A DNA stretch of 64,000 nt from Saxidomus purpurata (Eukaryota > Mollusca > Bivalvia > Venerida > Veneridae), in assembly GCA_022818135.1 (NCBI GenBank), contig JAFMSR010000009.1, forward strand, positions 13,301,892-13,365,891, read 5' to 3'. The position numbers and the translations under genes were made by a program. Positions 40,521-50,251 of this stretch are shown piece after piece. Every line of letters starts with the position of its first letter. Positions within the stretch are counted from its first letter, which is position 1. The notes under the pieces were generated by a model. That model did not search any database. It was not told where the DNA came from and saw only the letters and a list, made by a program, of their open reading frames with translations.

Positions 40521-41429
40521 ATGACTAGCGAAAACACGACACCAATTTCATCTTCAAAAAAACGTACTTTGTCTTCGCCTGTTGATCTTCTTGAAAATAA
40601 AAAAAATAAATTTAATATTTCTCTGTCGGACTTAGATGAAAGTCACTTGGATTCTCATATAGATATGACGTCACCTCCATCTGTGGTTCACCTTGACGAA
40701 TCTTCAGTTAGGGCCATAACAATAACTTTACAAGCATCTATGCAAGATGAGATGAAAGCTATGATTGATAGTACTGTTAAGTCAATTGTGCAAGGGGTCA
40801 CCGACAAACTTAAGAAGCAAGTGACTGATCTTGAGCTAGAAAATGAGTCACTTAAAACGGAGGTCGCCGATCTCCGCGGGCAGATTGTGGATCTAAACCT
40901 AAAGGCTGATGCAGCTGAACAGTACAGTCGTCGTGACAGTTTACGCATATCTGGCGTACCGGAGGTTTCGGGTGATGAGGTCGATGACACGGATACGTAC
41001 GTCTTGAACATGGCAACAGCTGTTGGACTTTCTTTAGACCTTTCTGACGTAGCTGTCTCCCATCGTGTTGGAAAACCGAAAAACTTCAAACCCAGGGATG
41101 TCCTCGTTAAATTTACTTCTCGTAGATCACGTGACGCAATGTTTCAGAAACGCGTACATCTTAAGAAAAATGGTTATGATGGGATATTCGTTAATGAGGA
41201 CTTGACCCGTCATAGATCTGAATTGTTGTTTTCTGCTCGTAATATGGTAAAAAGTCGCAACATTCTTGGTGCTTGGTCCATGAATGGCATCATCTTCATC
41301 AAAGCAGTAAAGGGCATCAAGACGAGCGTACATCGTATTTTAAGCCAAAGTGATCTGGCTCCGTTCTATCACTACTCAGTACCTGCAGATTATGAAAAGA
41401 TGGTTAAAGTGTCTGCAAAAATTGACTGA
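40521..41429 (+). CDS. LINE ORF1 protein (coiled-coil RNA-binding)
   Basis: 302 residues with an intact frame. The frame is open from 40506, but that codon is TTG; the first ATG is 40521 (MTSENTTPISSSKK...). The N-terminal ~55 residues are Ser/Lys/Asp-rich and probably disordered. Around residues 75-135 there are Leu heptads (KLKKQVTDLELENESLKTEV and on), a coiled coil for trimerisation in L1-type ORF1. 'AEQYSRRDSLRISGVPE' then opens the RRM-like domain, and 'PRDVLVKFTSRRSRDAMF' with 'NEDLTRHRSELLFSARN' forms the C-terminal domain. By family knowledge the role is to bind LINE RNA as a nucleic-acid chaperone. It is the best-preserved ORF in the window besides ORF2. An endonuclease ORF does not follow; ORF2 begins 2.1 kb later and lacks it. 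The two ORFs may or may not belong to one element. Confidence 0.85.
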   Translation: MTSENTTPISSSKKRTLSSPVDLLENKKNKFNISLSDLDESHLDSHIDMTSPPSVVHLDESSVRAITITLQASMQDEMKAMIDSTVKSIVQGVTDKLKKQVTDLELENESLKTEVADLRGQIVDLNLKADAAEQYSRRDSLRISGVPEVSGDEVDDTDTYVLNMATAVGLSLDLSDVAVSHRVGKPKNFKPRDVLVKFTSRRSRDAMFQKRVHLKKNGYDGIFVNEDLTRHRSELLFSARNMVKSRNILGAWSMNGIIFIKAVKGIKTSVHRILSQSDLAPFYHYSVPADYEKMVKVSAKID

Positions 41430-42457
41430 CTTTGTTCTGTACACTTCAATTGATATCTTGGAACAATACGTGATTTTATGTGTAATAGACATTTACACGC
41501 AATCGAGCTTGAACTCTTCGTATTTAATCAATGATATTTTCACTCATTGTCTTAGTTACTGCATCTTCACACTTTCACTTTGTGTGTTATTTAACACCTT
41601 TTTGTGTTATTTAATACCCTACATTGGCTATGATAAACATTGTAATACTTGATGCTAATACAATGTACTTAGTACTTGTAAGTACAGGTGTTCTAATCTC
41701 CAATTATACTACTACATGTATATGTATATAATCGGTTAAATTTACGCCAATCACGTTTTTTACGGGCTAAGTTGTTATTTAGTTTATAAACGTGTTATGT
41801 CCTAAAGGTAGACATTTAGGTAGTAATTTGCAAGGTCCGTGGTTGGACTGTTCTTACTCAATTTTATTCCGTAAATTGAATTAATATTCTTTCACAAACA
41901 GATAGTCATGTAATTAGAGTTTATAGAAGTTCTTTTTTTTTTCCCAATGACTATGTAGTAGTAATACCCCTAAATATTCTATTACTTCGTCAAATTACCT
42001 GGCTTTATTTTAGATAGCTATGCGAGCAGTCGTGTTTACTTAACGTTTTATAGTATTTTCATTCATTCATAAAGTGTATTATTTAGCGGTCAGATTTTGA
42101 ATCCAGGCCTAACTGAAATAGTTCCAATGCTCAATAACCGTGGAGCGTGATTTACATATGAATGACTACACATCTCATGTATGACTATAACGATTCATTC
42201 TCAGCGATGAAATGCAGTGTATTTGATACGTTAAATTTACGCACTTCTGAAATAAAATTTTCTTATAAGTGAATCTGAAGAAATATTTATTATCGAAACT
42301 ATAGTTATCAATTTTGAACCACTACGAAATGTCTGTTCATAATACTATTCTAACAAATAGTTGGCTAAATCAATTGAAGGTTGAAAAAATTGTATCCAAC
42401 AAAGTGAATTGATTATACAAATCAGAATTATTTTGTTGTTGTTGTTGTTGTGTTATC
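41430..42457. other. AT-rich spacer between LINE ORFs
   Basis: No endonuclease motif (such as TETW or GDxN) or other coding signal could be found in any frame here, although ORF2's endonuclease would be expected in this interval. Ends with a (GTT)n run at 42434-42450. Confidence 0.5.
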
Positions 42458-42972
42458 TAATATAATACGATAAGATAAGCTACTTGAAATTGAATTTTTC
42501 GAATATGTATCCATATTTGATTATCATAATTGTGTGTTTTTGATTTATTATTTTCATTAACATCTTGCTGTGTCCCAGAATTTGACATCAGTGACTCAAA
42601 ACTTTTTATGACTATATTTTATGTTGTGATACTAATATAAAACGATAAGTTAAGCTACTTGAAATTGATTTTTTCGAATATGTATCCATATTTGATGTCA
42701 TAATTGTGTCTTTGTAAATGTAAATTCATTAACATCTTGCTGTGTCCCAGAATTTGACACCAGTGACTCAAAACTTCTTATGACTATATTTTATGTTGTG
42801 ATACTAATATAAAACGATAAGTTAAGCTACTTGAAATTGATTTTTTCGAATATGTATCCATATTTGATGTCATAATTGTGTCTTTGTAAATGTAAATTTA
42901 TTATTTTCATTAACATCCTGCTGTGACCCAGAATTTGACCTCGGTCTCTTATGACTATAGTTTATGTGTAAC
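42458..42972. repeat. 172-175-bp tandem repeat, 3 units
   Basis: Units start at 42458, 42633 and 42805 with 'taatataa.acgataag'. Each contains 'gctacttgaaattga', 'tcgaatatgtatccatattt', 'cattaacatc(t/c)tgctgtg' and 'cccagaatttgac'. Units 2 and 3 are nearly identical; the first and the end of the last are more diverged. Confidence 0.95.
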
Positions 42973-43505
42973 TATAATTGTAACGGATTATGAACACTCT
43001 ATCTATATAATGTAGTTTTCTCTCCACCCGGAACACTTAATGAAATTATCCACTATAGTCTCAATCAACTCGTTTGCAATGGTTCCTACTTGTTCTAGAT
43101 AATTTAACTGAGTTTGGCATTCCTTATGGAGCTCTTGCCTTATCATGTCATATAATTTAATACTCAAGTTAAATGTGTCTTAAACTTCAAACAATGCACT
43201 TATCAACGTCCAACTTTCAAACCGAGTCTATATACTGAGAATATTTCTATCTTGTGAATTATATAGTTAGCCTCCAGCTTTGTACCCATACGTGATGTTT
43301 CTATTTCATTTCTTTGTACTCTATTATTTACATCTCTCCTATTATACTCTCTTTTACGTCTCTAGCTGCTTTAATGATTGTGCTGAACCTACATACAACG
43401 CTTCTTGTATACTTGACATGACGGATATGCATTTGTTTCTGTTATTTCTTCTTTCAATAACATGAGATCATACAAGTTTAAACCTTCCGTCATGTCTATA
43501 TACAG
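42973..43505. other. AT-rich spacer
   Basis: No recognisable coding sequence. Frames at 43280-43465 and 43462-43863 are chance or overlap ORF2. Confidence 0.4.
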
Positions 43506-45692
43506 ATGCAGAGGGTTCTTACCTTTGTTTACAAACATTGTATTCTTAATATATCTGAATACCAACATAATTCACCTTGCCTGTATGTATATATCTGTTC
43601 TACAAAACGCCAATGTAACTTTGTCCGTGAAACGTCCTTACAGGAAAGTCCTTTCAAGCATGCGATACAATCATTTAGACAATTCAGAAACAAAATTGTT
43701 CTTACAATTCGAACTACTAAAACAGACTATTTCAATCAACTTTCACAGAAACTCAAAGAAGGTTCACACTCGTCCAAAGAGTGGTGGAAATTACTTAAAT
43801 CATTCATATCTTCCAATACAAATAGCACGATACCGCCCTTACACAACCAAGATACTAACATAATTGCTTCTTCTGACCTGGACAAAGCAAATCTCCTAAA
43901 TCGGTACTTTCAACAGCAAACATACCTTCACGACGAAGGAAAAGACATACCACTTCTTCAACAACCTGAGCCTGATAAGTGTCTTAGTACCATAACAATA
44001 CTTCCCGTTGAGGTGTGCCACGTTCTTAAATCACTAAACGTCAACAAGGCTTCTGGTCCAGATGGTCTTAGTTACAGAATTCTCCGAGAAGCTGCTGCTG
44101 AACTTTCTAATCCACTCTGTGATCTCTTTAACTACTCTCTTAATCTATGTCAATTACCTTCTTCATGGAAAGAAGCAAATGTTACAGCTGTCCATAAAAA
44201 AGGAGACACTTCCGTACCTAATAATTATCGACCTATCTCCCTGCTTAACACAGCTGAAAAGGTGTTTGAAAGAATTGTTTTCAAACGCGTGTTTAATCAT
44301 TTGAGAGATCTTCAGTTTCTTACTCCTGTCCAGTCCGGATTTGTTCCAGGTGATTCCACAGTTAATCAGCTTACCTATATCTATAATACTCTGAGTAAAG
44401 CACTTGACGATGGCCTCGAAGTTCGTGCTATATTTTTTGATGTAAGCAAAGCATTCGATAAAGTTTGGCACAAGGGTATGCTGGCAAAACTTCATTCGGC
44501 AGGAATAACAGGACCTTTATTTCTTTGGTTTTCTAACTATCTTTCTGGTAGGCGCCAGCGTGTTGTTCTTCCAGGAGCAGTTTCTCAATGGTGTGAAATC
44601 AAAGCTGGTGTTCCTCAGGGGTCAATCCTGGGTCCTTTGTTGTTTCTCATTTTCATTAATGATATCGTTACTGATATCAGGTCTTCTATTAATCTCTTTG
44701 CTGACGATACAAGTTTGTATGTCGAAGTCCAAGATCCAAACATTGCTGCTAATCAACTCCAAGCTGACATTGATAAGATATCCTCTTGGGCTGCGAAGTG
44801 GTTAGTTACATTTAATCCATCTAAGTCTGAATCTCTTGTTGTTTCGAGGAAGCGCAACCGCCCTGTTCACCCTACCCTTTCTATGCTTGGCCAAAACATT
44901 CCAGAAGTCACAGTTCACAAACATCTCGGAGTAAACATTTCTGAAGATGCAAGCTGGCACATTCACATTGAATCTATAGTTGAAAAGGCTTGGAAGAAGG
45001 TTCATATCCTACGGAGATTAAAATTCCTGTTAGATCGGAAATCATTGGATGTTATCTATATAACCTTCATCCGACCGGGTCTGGAATACGCTGATATTCT
45101 GTGGAGTAATATCACCAAATATGATTCTGATAAACTTGATAAAATCCAAAACGAGTGTGCTCGTATTGTTACCGGAGCAACACGTCTTGTATCTTTAGAC
45201 CGCCTTGCAATTGAAAGTAACTGGGAATCCCTTTCTGATAGAAGATACAAACACAGAATGACACATTTTTACAAAATGTACCATAACCTAGTACCTGACT
45301 ATCTGTCTTCACTAATTCCACGCCAAAGAAATACTCGATATAACCTCAGAAACGAACATGATGTACCTGGGATCAACTGCAGAACATCATTGTATCTTAA
45401 GTCGTTCATTCCAACTGCTATTCGTGAATGGAATTCTCTACCCCTTGAGACTAGACATGTTCAATCACTCCCTGCTTTCAAAATTCAACTGAATCAGAAC
45501 AAAACTCGTATGCCTTCTTACTTCTTTTCTGGCATGAGAAAACTCCAAGTGCTGCATACACGTCTACGTACTAAATGTAGCTCACTCAACTACCACTTAC
45601 ATCTATGTAATATTTCTGCAACACCTCTGTGTACATGTGGACAGGTTGAGTCAAATTGCCACTTTTCTTTGAATGCCAGCTTCTCCAAATGA
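43506..45692 (+). CDS. LINE ORF2, reverse transcriptase without endonuclease
   Basis: 728 codons. The first ~45 have no family resemblance; homology starts at the linker 'RQFRNKIVLTIRTTKTDY'. RT motifs follow in order: NKASGPDGLSYRIL (residue ~178), NYRPISLLN, FFDVSKAFDKVWH (~310), GVPQGSILGPLLF, the catalytic FADDTSLY (~398) and HKHLGVNI. The thumb and C-terminal region contains LEYADILWSN and a zinc-like CTCG-x3-E-x2-H motif (~709). The Jockey/CR1 group of non-LTR elements is the best guess. Normal ORF2s are about 950-1000 residues with an N-terminal endonuclease, which is missing. A single-base loss at about 45661-45664 throws the last residues out of frame; the family C-terminus continues in the -1 frame to 45841. 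This copy is therefore probably inactive, although the catalytic residues are intact. Confidence 0.85.
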   Translation: MQRVLTFVYKHCILNISEYQHNSPCLYVYICSTKRQCNFVRETSLQESPFKHAIQSFRQFRNKIVLTIRTTKTDYFNQLSQKLKEGSHSSKEWWKLLKSFISSNTNSTIPPLHNQDTNIIASSDLDKANLLNRYFQQQTYLHDEGKDIPLLQQPEPDKCLSTITILPVEVCHVLKSLNVNKASGPDGLSYRILREAAAELSNPLCDLFNYSLNLCQLPSSWKEANVTAVHKKGDTSVPNNYRPISLLNTAEKVFERIVFKRVFNHLRDLQFLTPVQSGFVPGDSTVNQLTYIYNTLSKALDDGLEVRAIFFDVSKAFDKVWHKGMLAKLHSAGITGPLFLWFSNYLSGRRQRVVLPGAVSQWCEIKAGVPQGSILGPLLFLIFINDIVTDIRSSINLFADDTSLYVEVQDPNIAANQLQADIDKISSWAAKWLVTFNPSKSESLVVSRKRNRPVHPTLSMLGQNIPEVTVHKHLGVNISEDASWHIHIESIVEKAWKKVHILRRLKFLLDRKSLDVIYITFIRPGLEYADILWSNITKYDSDKLDKIQNECARIVTGATRLVSLDRLAIESNWESLSDRRYKHRMTHFYKMYHNLVPDYLSSLIPRQRNTRYNLRNEHDVPGINCRTSLYLKSFIPTAIREWNSLPLETRHVQSLPAFKIQLNQNKTRMPSYFFSGMRKLQVLHTRLRTKCSSLNYHLHLCNISATPLCTCGQVESNCHFSLNASFSK

Positions 45693-45841
45693 TCCGCAAT
45701 ACACTGTTTCGACAGCTTCGGGACTTCGAACTAAGTCTACCCCTGCTTCTTTTTGGTGATTCAACCCTCTCAGACCAAGAAAATACATTTATATTTCACC
45801 AGGTTCAATGCTTTATACATGACAGCAAAAGATTTACATAA
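45661..45841 (+). pseudogene. Out-of-frame C-terminal tail of LINE ORF2
   Basis: Just after the frameshift, the -1 frame encodes 'FFECQLLQMIRNTLFRQL' and continues to a stop at 45841. It completes the C-x-C...H...C zinc motif and the usual end of this ORF2 family, showing that the frame break is recent and due to one base. Confidence 0.75.
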
Positions 45842-45862
45842 TTTATTACGTTTGCGTGAGAC

Positions 45863-45863
<1 letters not shown>

Positions 45864-45957
<94 letters not shown>

Positions 45958-45962
45958 TCTCA
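45864..45962. repeat. (CT)n microsatellite
   Basis: About 100 bp of CT repeats with a few T or TC interruptions, in the LINE 3' UTR region. Confidence 0.95.
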
Positions 45963-46218
45963 TCCTTCCTATTACTTTTGCAAAACCTTAAATTTATATA
46001 AGTTCTTTTTTCATCCTAAATAGATTTATATATCATTGTATCACCCGAATTTACTTTCAAAATTGTACAGTTCTAGTACAAAGAAGTCTTGTCAGGGAGA
46101 AGAATTTTATAAGACATGTTGTCTTTCATTCTTATCCTTTTCCATTATGTATATTTGTAATTGTTAAACTGTGTGTATACATTTGTATATATGGGAATAA
46201 AATATGTTTAAACTATCA
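45963..46218 (+). mobile_element. Probable LINE 3' UTR
   Basis: AT-rich sequence downstream of ORF2 ending in 'gggaataaaatatgtttaaac' with an AATAAA signal at 46196-46201. The actual end and any target duplication could not be fixed. Confidence 0.45.
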
Positions 46219-46654
46219 TGCATGACAAGACAGAAATGCATTTTAAATTCGACCTTTGTATATATATTTTAATCATTTTCTTTAAGTTTCTAATATTAAG
46301 ATTAAGAATTTATTTGTAACACACTTATGCTATCTTGATATAGATTTTCCCAAGTGCACAACTTTTCTTGTATAACTAAATCATGCCGAAACACATCATT
46401 TTACGAGAATGTTAGGTTGAAACTACTGTCACAAAACGTATTTTATTACTATACCATATGCTATTATTTTAGACACAGATTTGTTTTTAGATCTAGATTC
46501 TAGTCTACATAAAGGGCTGGCATTTTTATTCAAAATAATTTCAAACAAGTGACAGGAAATTGTCACAAAACCAGGTTTTCATTTTCCAGTCTGCTGGCCG
46601 AGCACAAATGTGTTTTTAAAGTCAGTAGATATACATAATGTGAAAAAGAAACAA

Positions 46655-47440
46655 AGGTCTTCTTCTATATATTACATGTGCAAAACAAAGGGCCATAATT
46701 CAGGCAAAAATTATAAAAAAAAGGAAGAAAAAAAAACAAAAAAAAACTTGCTCTGTGTGGGGTTTGAACCGCTGGTCTCATGAGAAATTTTGTCATCTTA
46801 CTGTAACAGAATACTCCAAAGTATACAGGACTGGTAATCTATTCTAAAAATAGACAGTAATAACAGAGTATTCTCCCTTTTATAATAACAGAGTATTCTC
46901 CCTTTTATATACACTTAAATAAGGAGACACAAAATTGCTAACGGACGGGCGGACGACCAGGGTCATAACATTATGTATTCAAAATTCTTTAGTTCATAAT
47001 TATAGTTCTGTGAAAGTTTGGTTGAAATCCCTTGAGAAATGTAGGAGTTGCACACAAAAGAGTATTTCTCTCTCTCTATATATTACATTATGCGGAAAAA
47101 AACAAAGGCCCATAATTCTGTCAAAAATGATCAAATCACAAAACCCCGACAATATGCGCCAGGCACTTGGTGACAATAATTCTGTGAAAGTTTGGTTGAA
47201 ATCCCTTGAGAAGTGTAGAAGGAGTTGCGCACAGAAGAATTACATATGTGAAAAAAACAAAGGGCCATAATTAGGTCAAAAATGACCAAATCACAAAACC
47301 CCGACAATATGCGCCAGGGCACTTCATGACAATACTTCTGTGAAAGTTTGGTTGAAATCCGTTGAGAAATGTAGGAGGAGTTGCGCACAGAAGAAATTGT
47401 TTACGCCCGCCCGCCGACATACCTCAATCTAATAACCAGG
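46655..47440. repeat. Degenerate dispersed/tandem molluscan repeat
   Basis: 'ttctgtgaaagtttggttgaaatcc(c/g)ttgag' occurs at about 47005, 47180 and 47338. Each is followed by 'gtagga(g)ggagttgc(g/a)cacag(a)ag' and preceded by 'caaagg(g)ccataatt' and 'atcacaaaaccccgacaatatgcgcc' blocks, giving a period of about 155-175 bp. 'acggacgggcggacgaccaggg' at 46942 and 'gcccgcccgccgac' at 47405 bound the array. This phrase set is familiar from bivalve repeats. Within it, 'taacagagtattctccctttta' is duplicated at 46860-46908, and a B-box-like 'ggggtttgaacc' (minus) sits at 46759. Confidence 0.75.
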
Positions 47441-48299
47441 ATTTTTCCTTCGGAAAACCTGGTTAAAAATCAAGTTGTTACAGTAAATGTAAAAAAGATA
47501 ATAATTATAGAAGATACTTACATTTTGCGGAACACTGAAAGGAAGCTGAGATCTTCCTTAAATTCCTTAAATTTAAATTTTCGTTTTCAATAAAATCAAA
47601 ACACAAACAATATCTCATTTTGACAACGTTGCCATGGAAAATAATTAGCGTGGTTCTAACCATTGAAGGAATTTGATTGGATATAGCCCAAGGGCATATT
47701 TCACAACAAAAGATGCGATATGATTTGTTGTTAATTGGCGATACCCTGTCAACAATTTAACTGGTTACACATTATTGCATATTGCACACTGGTCAATTGC
47801 ATTTGATAATTACACAACAAAGTGCAGAGTGCCAAATTTAAATTATGCAACATTTTTGGATGTGAACGATCGAGGCAATTTACATATGAATTTATTTATC
47901 ACTGTGATTAAACTAACCATATATTTAATGAATGATAGGCCGATATAAAGTTTATACATATACATTATTTGTCACTAACCTTCGAGTTACATTTATAATG
48001 TATGATCAAGTTTGCATAAAAATATTATTTAGTCATCATACGGTAAAAAGCACTTCAGCAAATGAAAATCTCCAGCACCCATACAAATGTTCAGAAAATA
48101 TATCATTTTTGCTGTTGATGACAAAATTTATGTACTCTGATGAAACGTCTTTCTATGCAGAGGCGTACCCGGATAAAAATAAAGTATACGCACAGTTGTG
48201 CTAGGGGGGTTCCCCCGGAAAAAAACGAAATCTAACATTGCATCTGGTGCATTCTAGGGGCACTTTTAGCACGTACAGAAAAGAGAAACTAGGTATAAC
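47441..48299. other. AT-rich sequence inside the 11.2-kb element
   Basis: No supported gene. The plus frame at 47932-48204 shows no domain. A GC-rich 'gctaggggggttcccccgg' lies at 48200-48218. Confidence 0.4.
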
Positions 48300-48337
48300 C
48301 CAAGGTCTTTCAAATAGTACTATTTGAAAGACCTTGG
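48300..48337. repeat. Perfect 38-bp palindrome
   Basis: ccaaggtctttcaaatagt followed immediately by its exact reverse complement, with no loop. It is flanked by direct repeats 'ggtataacc' (48292-48300 and 48336-48344). Confidence 0.95.
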
Positions 48338-48371
48338 TATAACCACATGAAAATTTATTGCATCACATGTA

Positions 48372-48581
48372 TCAAAATTGACTCGGTACAACGTGAAATA
48401 GAGAACAATCAATATGAAGCGATAATATATAAATGATTTTAACACAATCATCTATATTGTCCCCATGTAACAAAGAGGGATCTGGGTTGTATTTAGATTG
48501 CATAATTTCCTCTAGAGAATGCTGTTCTTCCGCCATGTACTCGGGCTCAACATTATACGTTACAAGTCCGTGATCATCCAT
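48372..48581 (-). CDS. Small acidic hypothetical ORF near the right end of the element
   Basis: 69 codons starting MDDHGLVTYNVEPEYMAEEQ and rich in Glu and Asp. Its ATG lies ~570 bp inside the right terminus and is transcribed inward. The opening 'GLVxYxxEPEYxxEE' weakly recalls N-termini of multi-copy invertebrate 'P2X7-like' proteins, but the diagnostic Cys-rich region is not found nearby and no splice donor is convincing. Unassigned. Upstream on its strand are a cacgtg box and 'tgacgtca'-like sites. Confidence 0.25.
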   Translation of the reverse strand: MDDHGLVTYNVEPEYMAEEQHSLEEIMQSKYNPDPSLLHGDNIDDCVKIIYILSLHIDCSLFHVVPSQF

Positions 48582-48841
48582 TATAAAATATGTGTTTTAC
48601 TTGCAAATGCTGCACACATACCTTTGACGTAAATTGAAATTAAGCTTCGCACTTTGTGTCATTTGCTTATAAGTAACGGGTGAAAATTGCGCTGCAATTA
48701 TCGGTCCCTAATAAAATATAATAATGTAGGATCGAAAGGAATTTGTCGTGAAAACTGTGAAAGGCCATCAATGGTAAAGAAGCTCGTAATAGATAATACA
48801 ATTTTTTTTTGTTATGGATCAAAGGAAAATGTCACATACAT

Positions 48842-48876
48842 CAGGAACGTAGAAATCAACGTATTCTACGTTCCTG
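48842..48876. repeat. Hairpin with 13-bp perfect arms
   Basis: caggaacgtagaa (48842-48854) and ttctacgttcctg (48864-48876) are exact reverse complements with a 9-nt loop. Confidence 0.9.
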
Positions 48877-49753
48877 CACACATACTATCAGCCATTAAAA
48901 GAAAATGGTAGCGGTCGCTGGCCGCCGATACTGATCAGTGCAGTGTGACGTCACACATAGTGGGTCACGTGACTCTATAAAGCAAATATGGCGAATTACA
49001 TTGAGCGAGAGACCGGCTAAAAATTGACGTTTTAAATCAAGTATAACAAAATAAATATCGCATAAATTTTGATTGCAAATAAGCGTTTCTGTATAAAATT
49101 GTACAGACTACAATATGGGAATAAATTTTTTTTGACTTTCGGTTCCCTTTAACTCATAAGATTGGAGAATAAATATTCGGCGAAATCAATGTAACAAGAA
49201 CCTCTTGTAATTGCTTTCTAGTCTTACTACAGTCTGTTCCACTCAATCGGTAGACCTCGATAAGATTTTGAATATGTACATGACATCAATTTAAAATACA
49301 TCAACATAATTGGAACATCAATATCTCCAGGCATCTTTTTCATTTTTTATTAACTTGATATTTCGGTCAAAATTTGAGTTTGTGTGATTTTCCCCGTATG
49401 CCGTAGTATTAATGACGTGACGTCGCTGAATCCAAGATGACGGCGCCCCGTAACGTCGCTAACGGGGACGAACTCAAAGTTAGAGACGTCAGTTTTTATA
49501 TGACGATAACGCGTTCATCAACAAAACTGCAAAACGTCTTAGTATGAGATTTTTTCCGCGTTGCTTAAACCGGCGGCGTGATGATGACTGAGGAAGAGAA
49601 AGGGCTAACATTGCAGTATTTAACAATTTTATAAACTAACGCAAATCAATTTAAAGCATTTTTGTTTTTATACAGCGACAATGATTTTAATCATTTTCCA
49701 TGTACATTTAGCATTTTTTTAGTTATAAATAAGAAGAAAGCAAACAACTCGTA

Positions 49754-50251
49754 CAGTAGACTCCGGATATAGCAAACACCGGATATAGCAAACTCCGGAT
49801 ATAGCAAACTCCGGATATAGCAAACTCCGGATATAGCAAACTCCTGATATAGTAAACTCCGGATATAGCAAACTCCTGATATAGTAAACTCCGGATTTAG
49901 CAAACTCCTGATATAGTAAACTCCGGATATAGCAAACTCCGGATATAGCAAACTCCGGATATAGCAAACTCCTGATATAGTAAACTCCGGATATAGCAAA
50001 CTCCGGATAAAGCAAACTCCGGATATAGCAAACTCAGGATATAGCAAACTCCGGATATAGCAAACTCCTGATATAGTAAACTCCGGATATAGCAAACTCC
50101 TGATATAGTAAACTCCGGATATAGCAAGGTTCAAGATGTCCGTGACCTGTGTTTCCTTCTGTATCTTATATGGATACAGATTTAACGCTGTCCGGAAATG
50201 TGAAATATATTTAAATGGTCCCAATATGTTCGTTATATACGAAGCTTACTG
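49754..50251. mobile_element. pogo/Tigger-like MITE
   Basis: The left end CAGTAGACTCCGGATATAGC (49754) and, on the reverse strand, the right end CAGTAAGCTTCGTATATAAC (50251) have the 'CAGT....(C)TCxGxATATA(A/G)C' look of pogo/Tigger terminal repeats. Both are flanked by TA (49752-49753 and 50252-50253). Copy 1 of the duplication has a related left end at about 32248 ('tacagaaaactctgtatacg'), so the element predates the duplication. No transposase. Confidence 0.65.
49761..50127. repeat. 16-bp minisatellite, about 23 copies
   Basis: Unit ctccggatatagcaaa, with variants ctcctgatatagtaaa and some others. It fills the interior of the MITE and matches bases 8-23 of its left terminal repeat. 16 is not a multiple of 3, so all three minus frames read the same 'SGVCYIRSLLYPEFAI'-type 48-bp cycle; these are not genes. 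Confidence 0.97.

Larger units (their letters stand above)
37908..49152. mobile_element. 11.2-kb TTAA-bounded composite element
   Basis: The left end at 37908 (TTAAAGGGTACCGAAAGTCA then GAAAA) is the inverted match of the right end (49128-49152, reverse strand TTAAAGGGAACCGAAAGTCA then AAAAA), 23 of 25. Subterminal homology continues: 'tgtgacgt(a/c)acactgc(g/a)ctg' lies ~200 bp from both ends, in opposite orientation. The flanks on the two sides are adjacent in the paralogous copy (32040-32185), so the whole interval behaves as an insertion. TTAA target plus AGGG-type termini resembles T2/Kolobok elements. No transposase was recognised inside. The cargo is a LINE ORF1, an endonuclease-less RT ORF, SINE pieces and tandem arrays. 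It may be a transposon nest rather than one mobile unit. Confidence 0.65.

Noticed and set aside
40688..41089. 133-codon minus frame
   Set aside because: Antisense shadow of LINE ORF1.
44163..44495. 110-codon minus frame, plus frames at 44062-44304 and 44560-44805
   Set aside because: Shadows of the reverse transcriptase frame.
49691..50224. Long minus-strand repetitive frames (177, 98 and 76 codons)
   Set aside because: The 16-bp minisatellite reads open in all three minus frames with the same 16-residue cycle; composition artefact.
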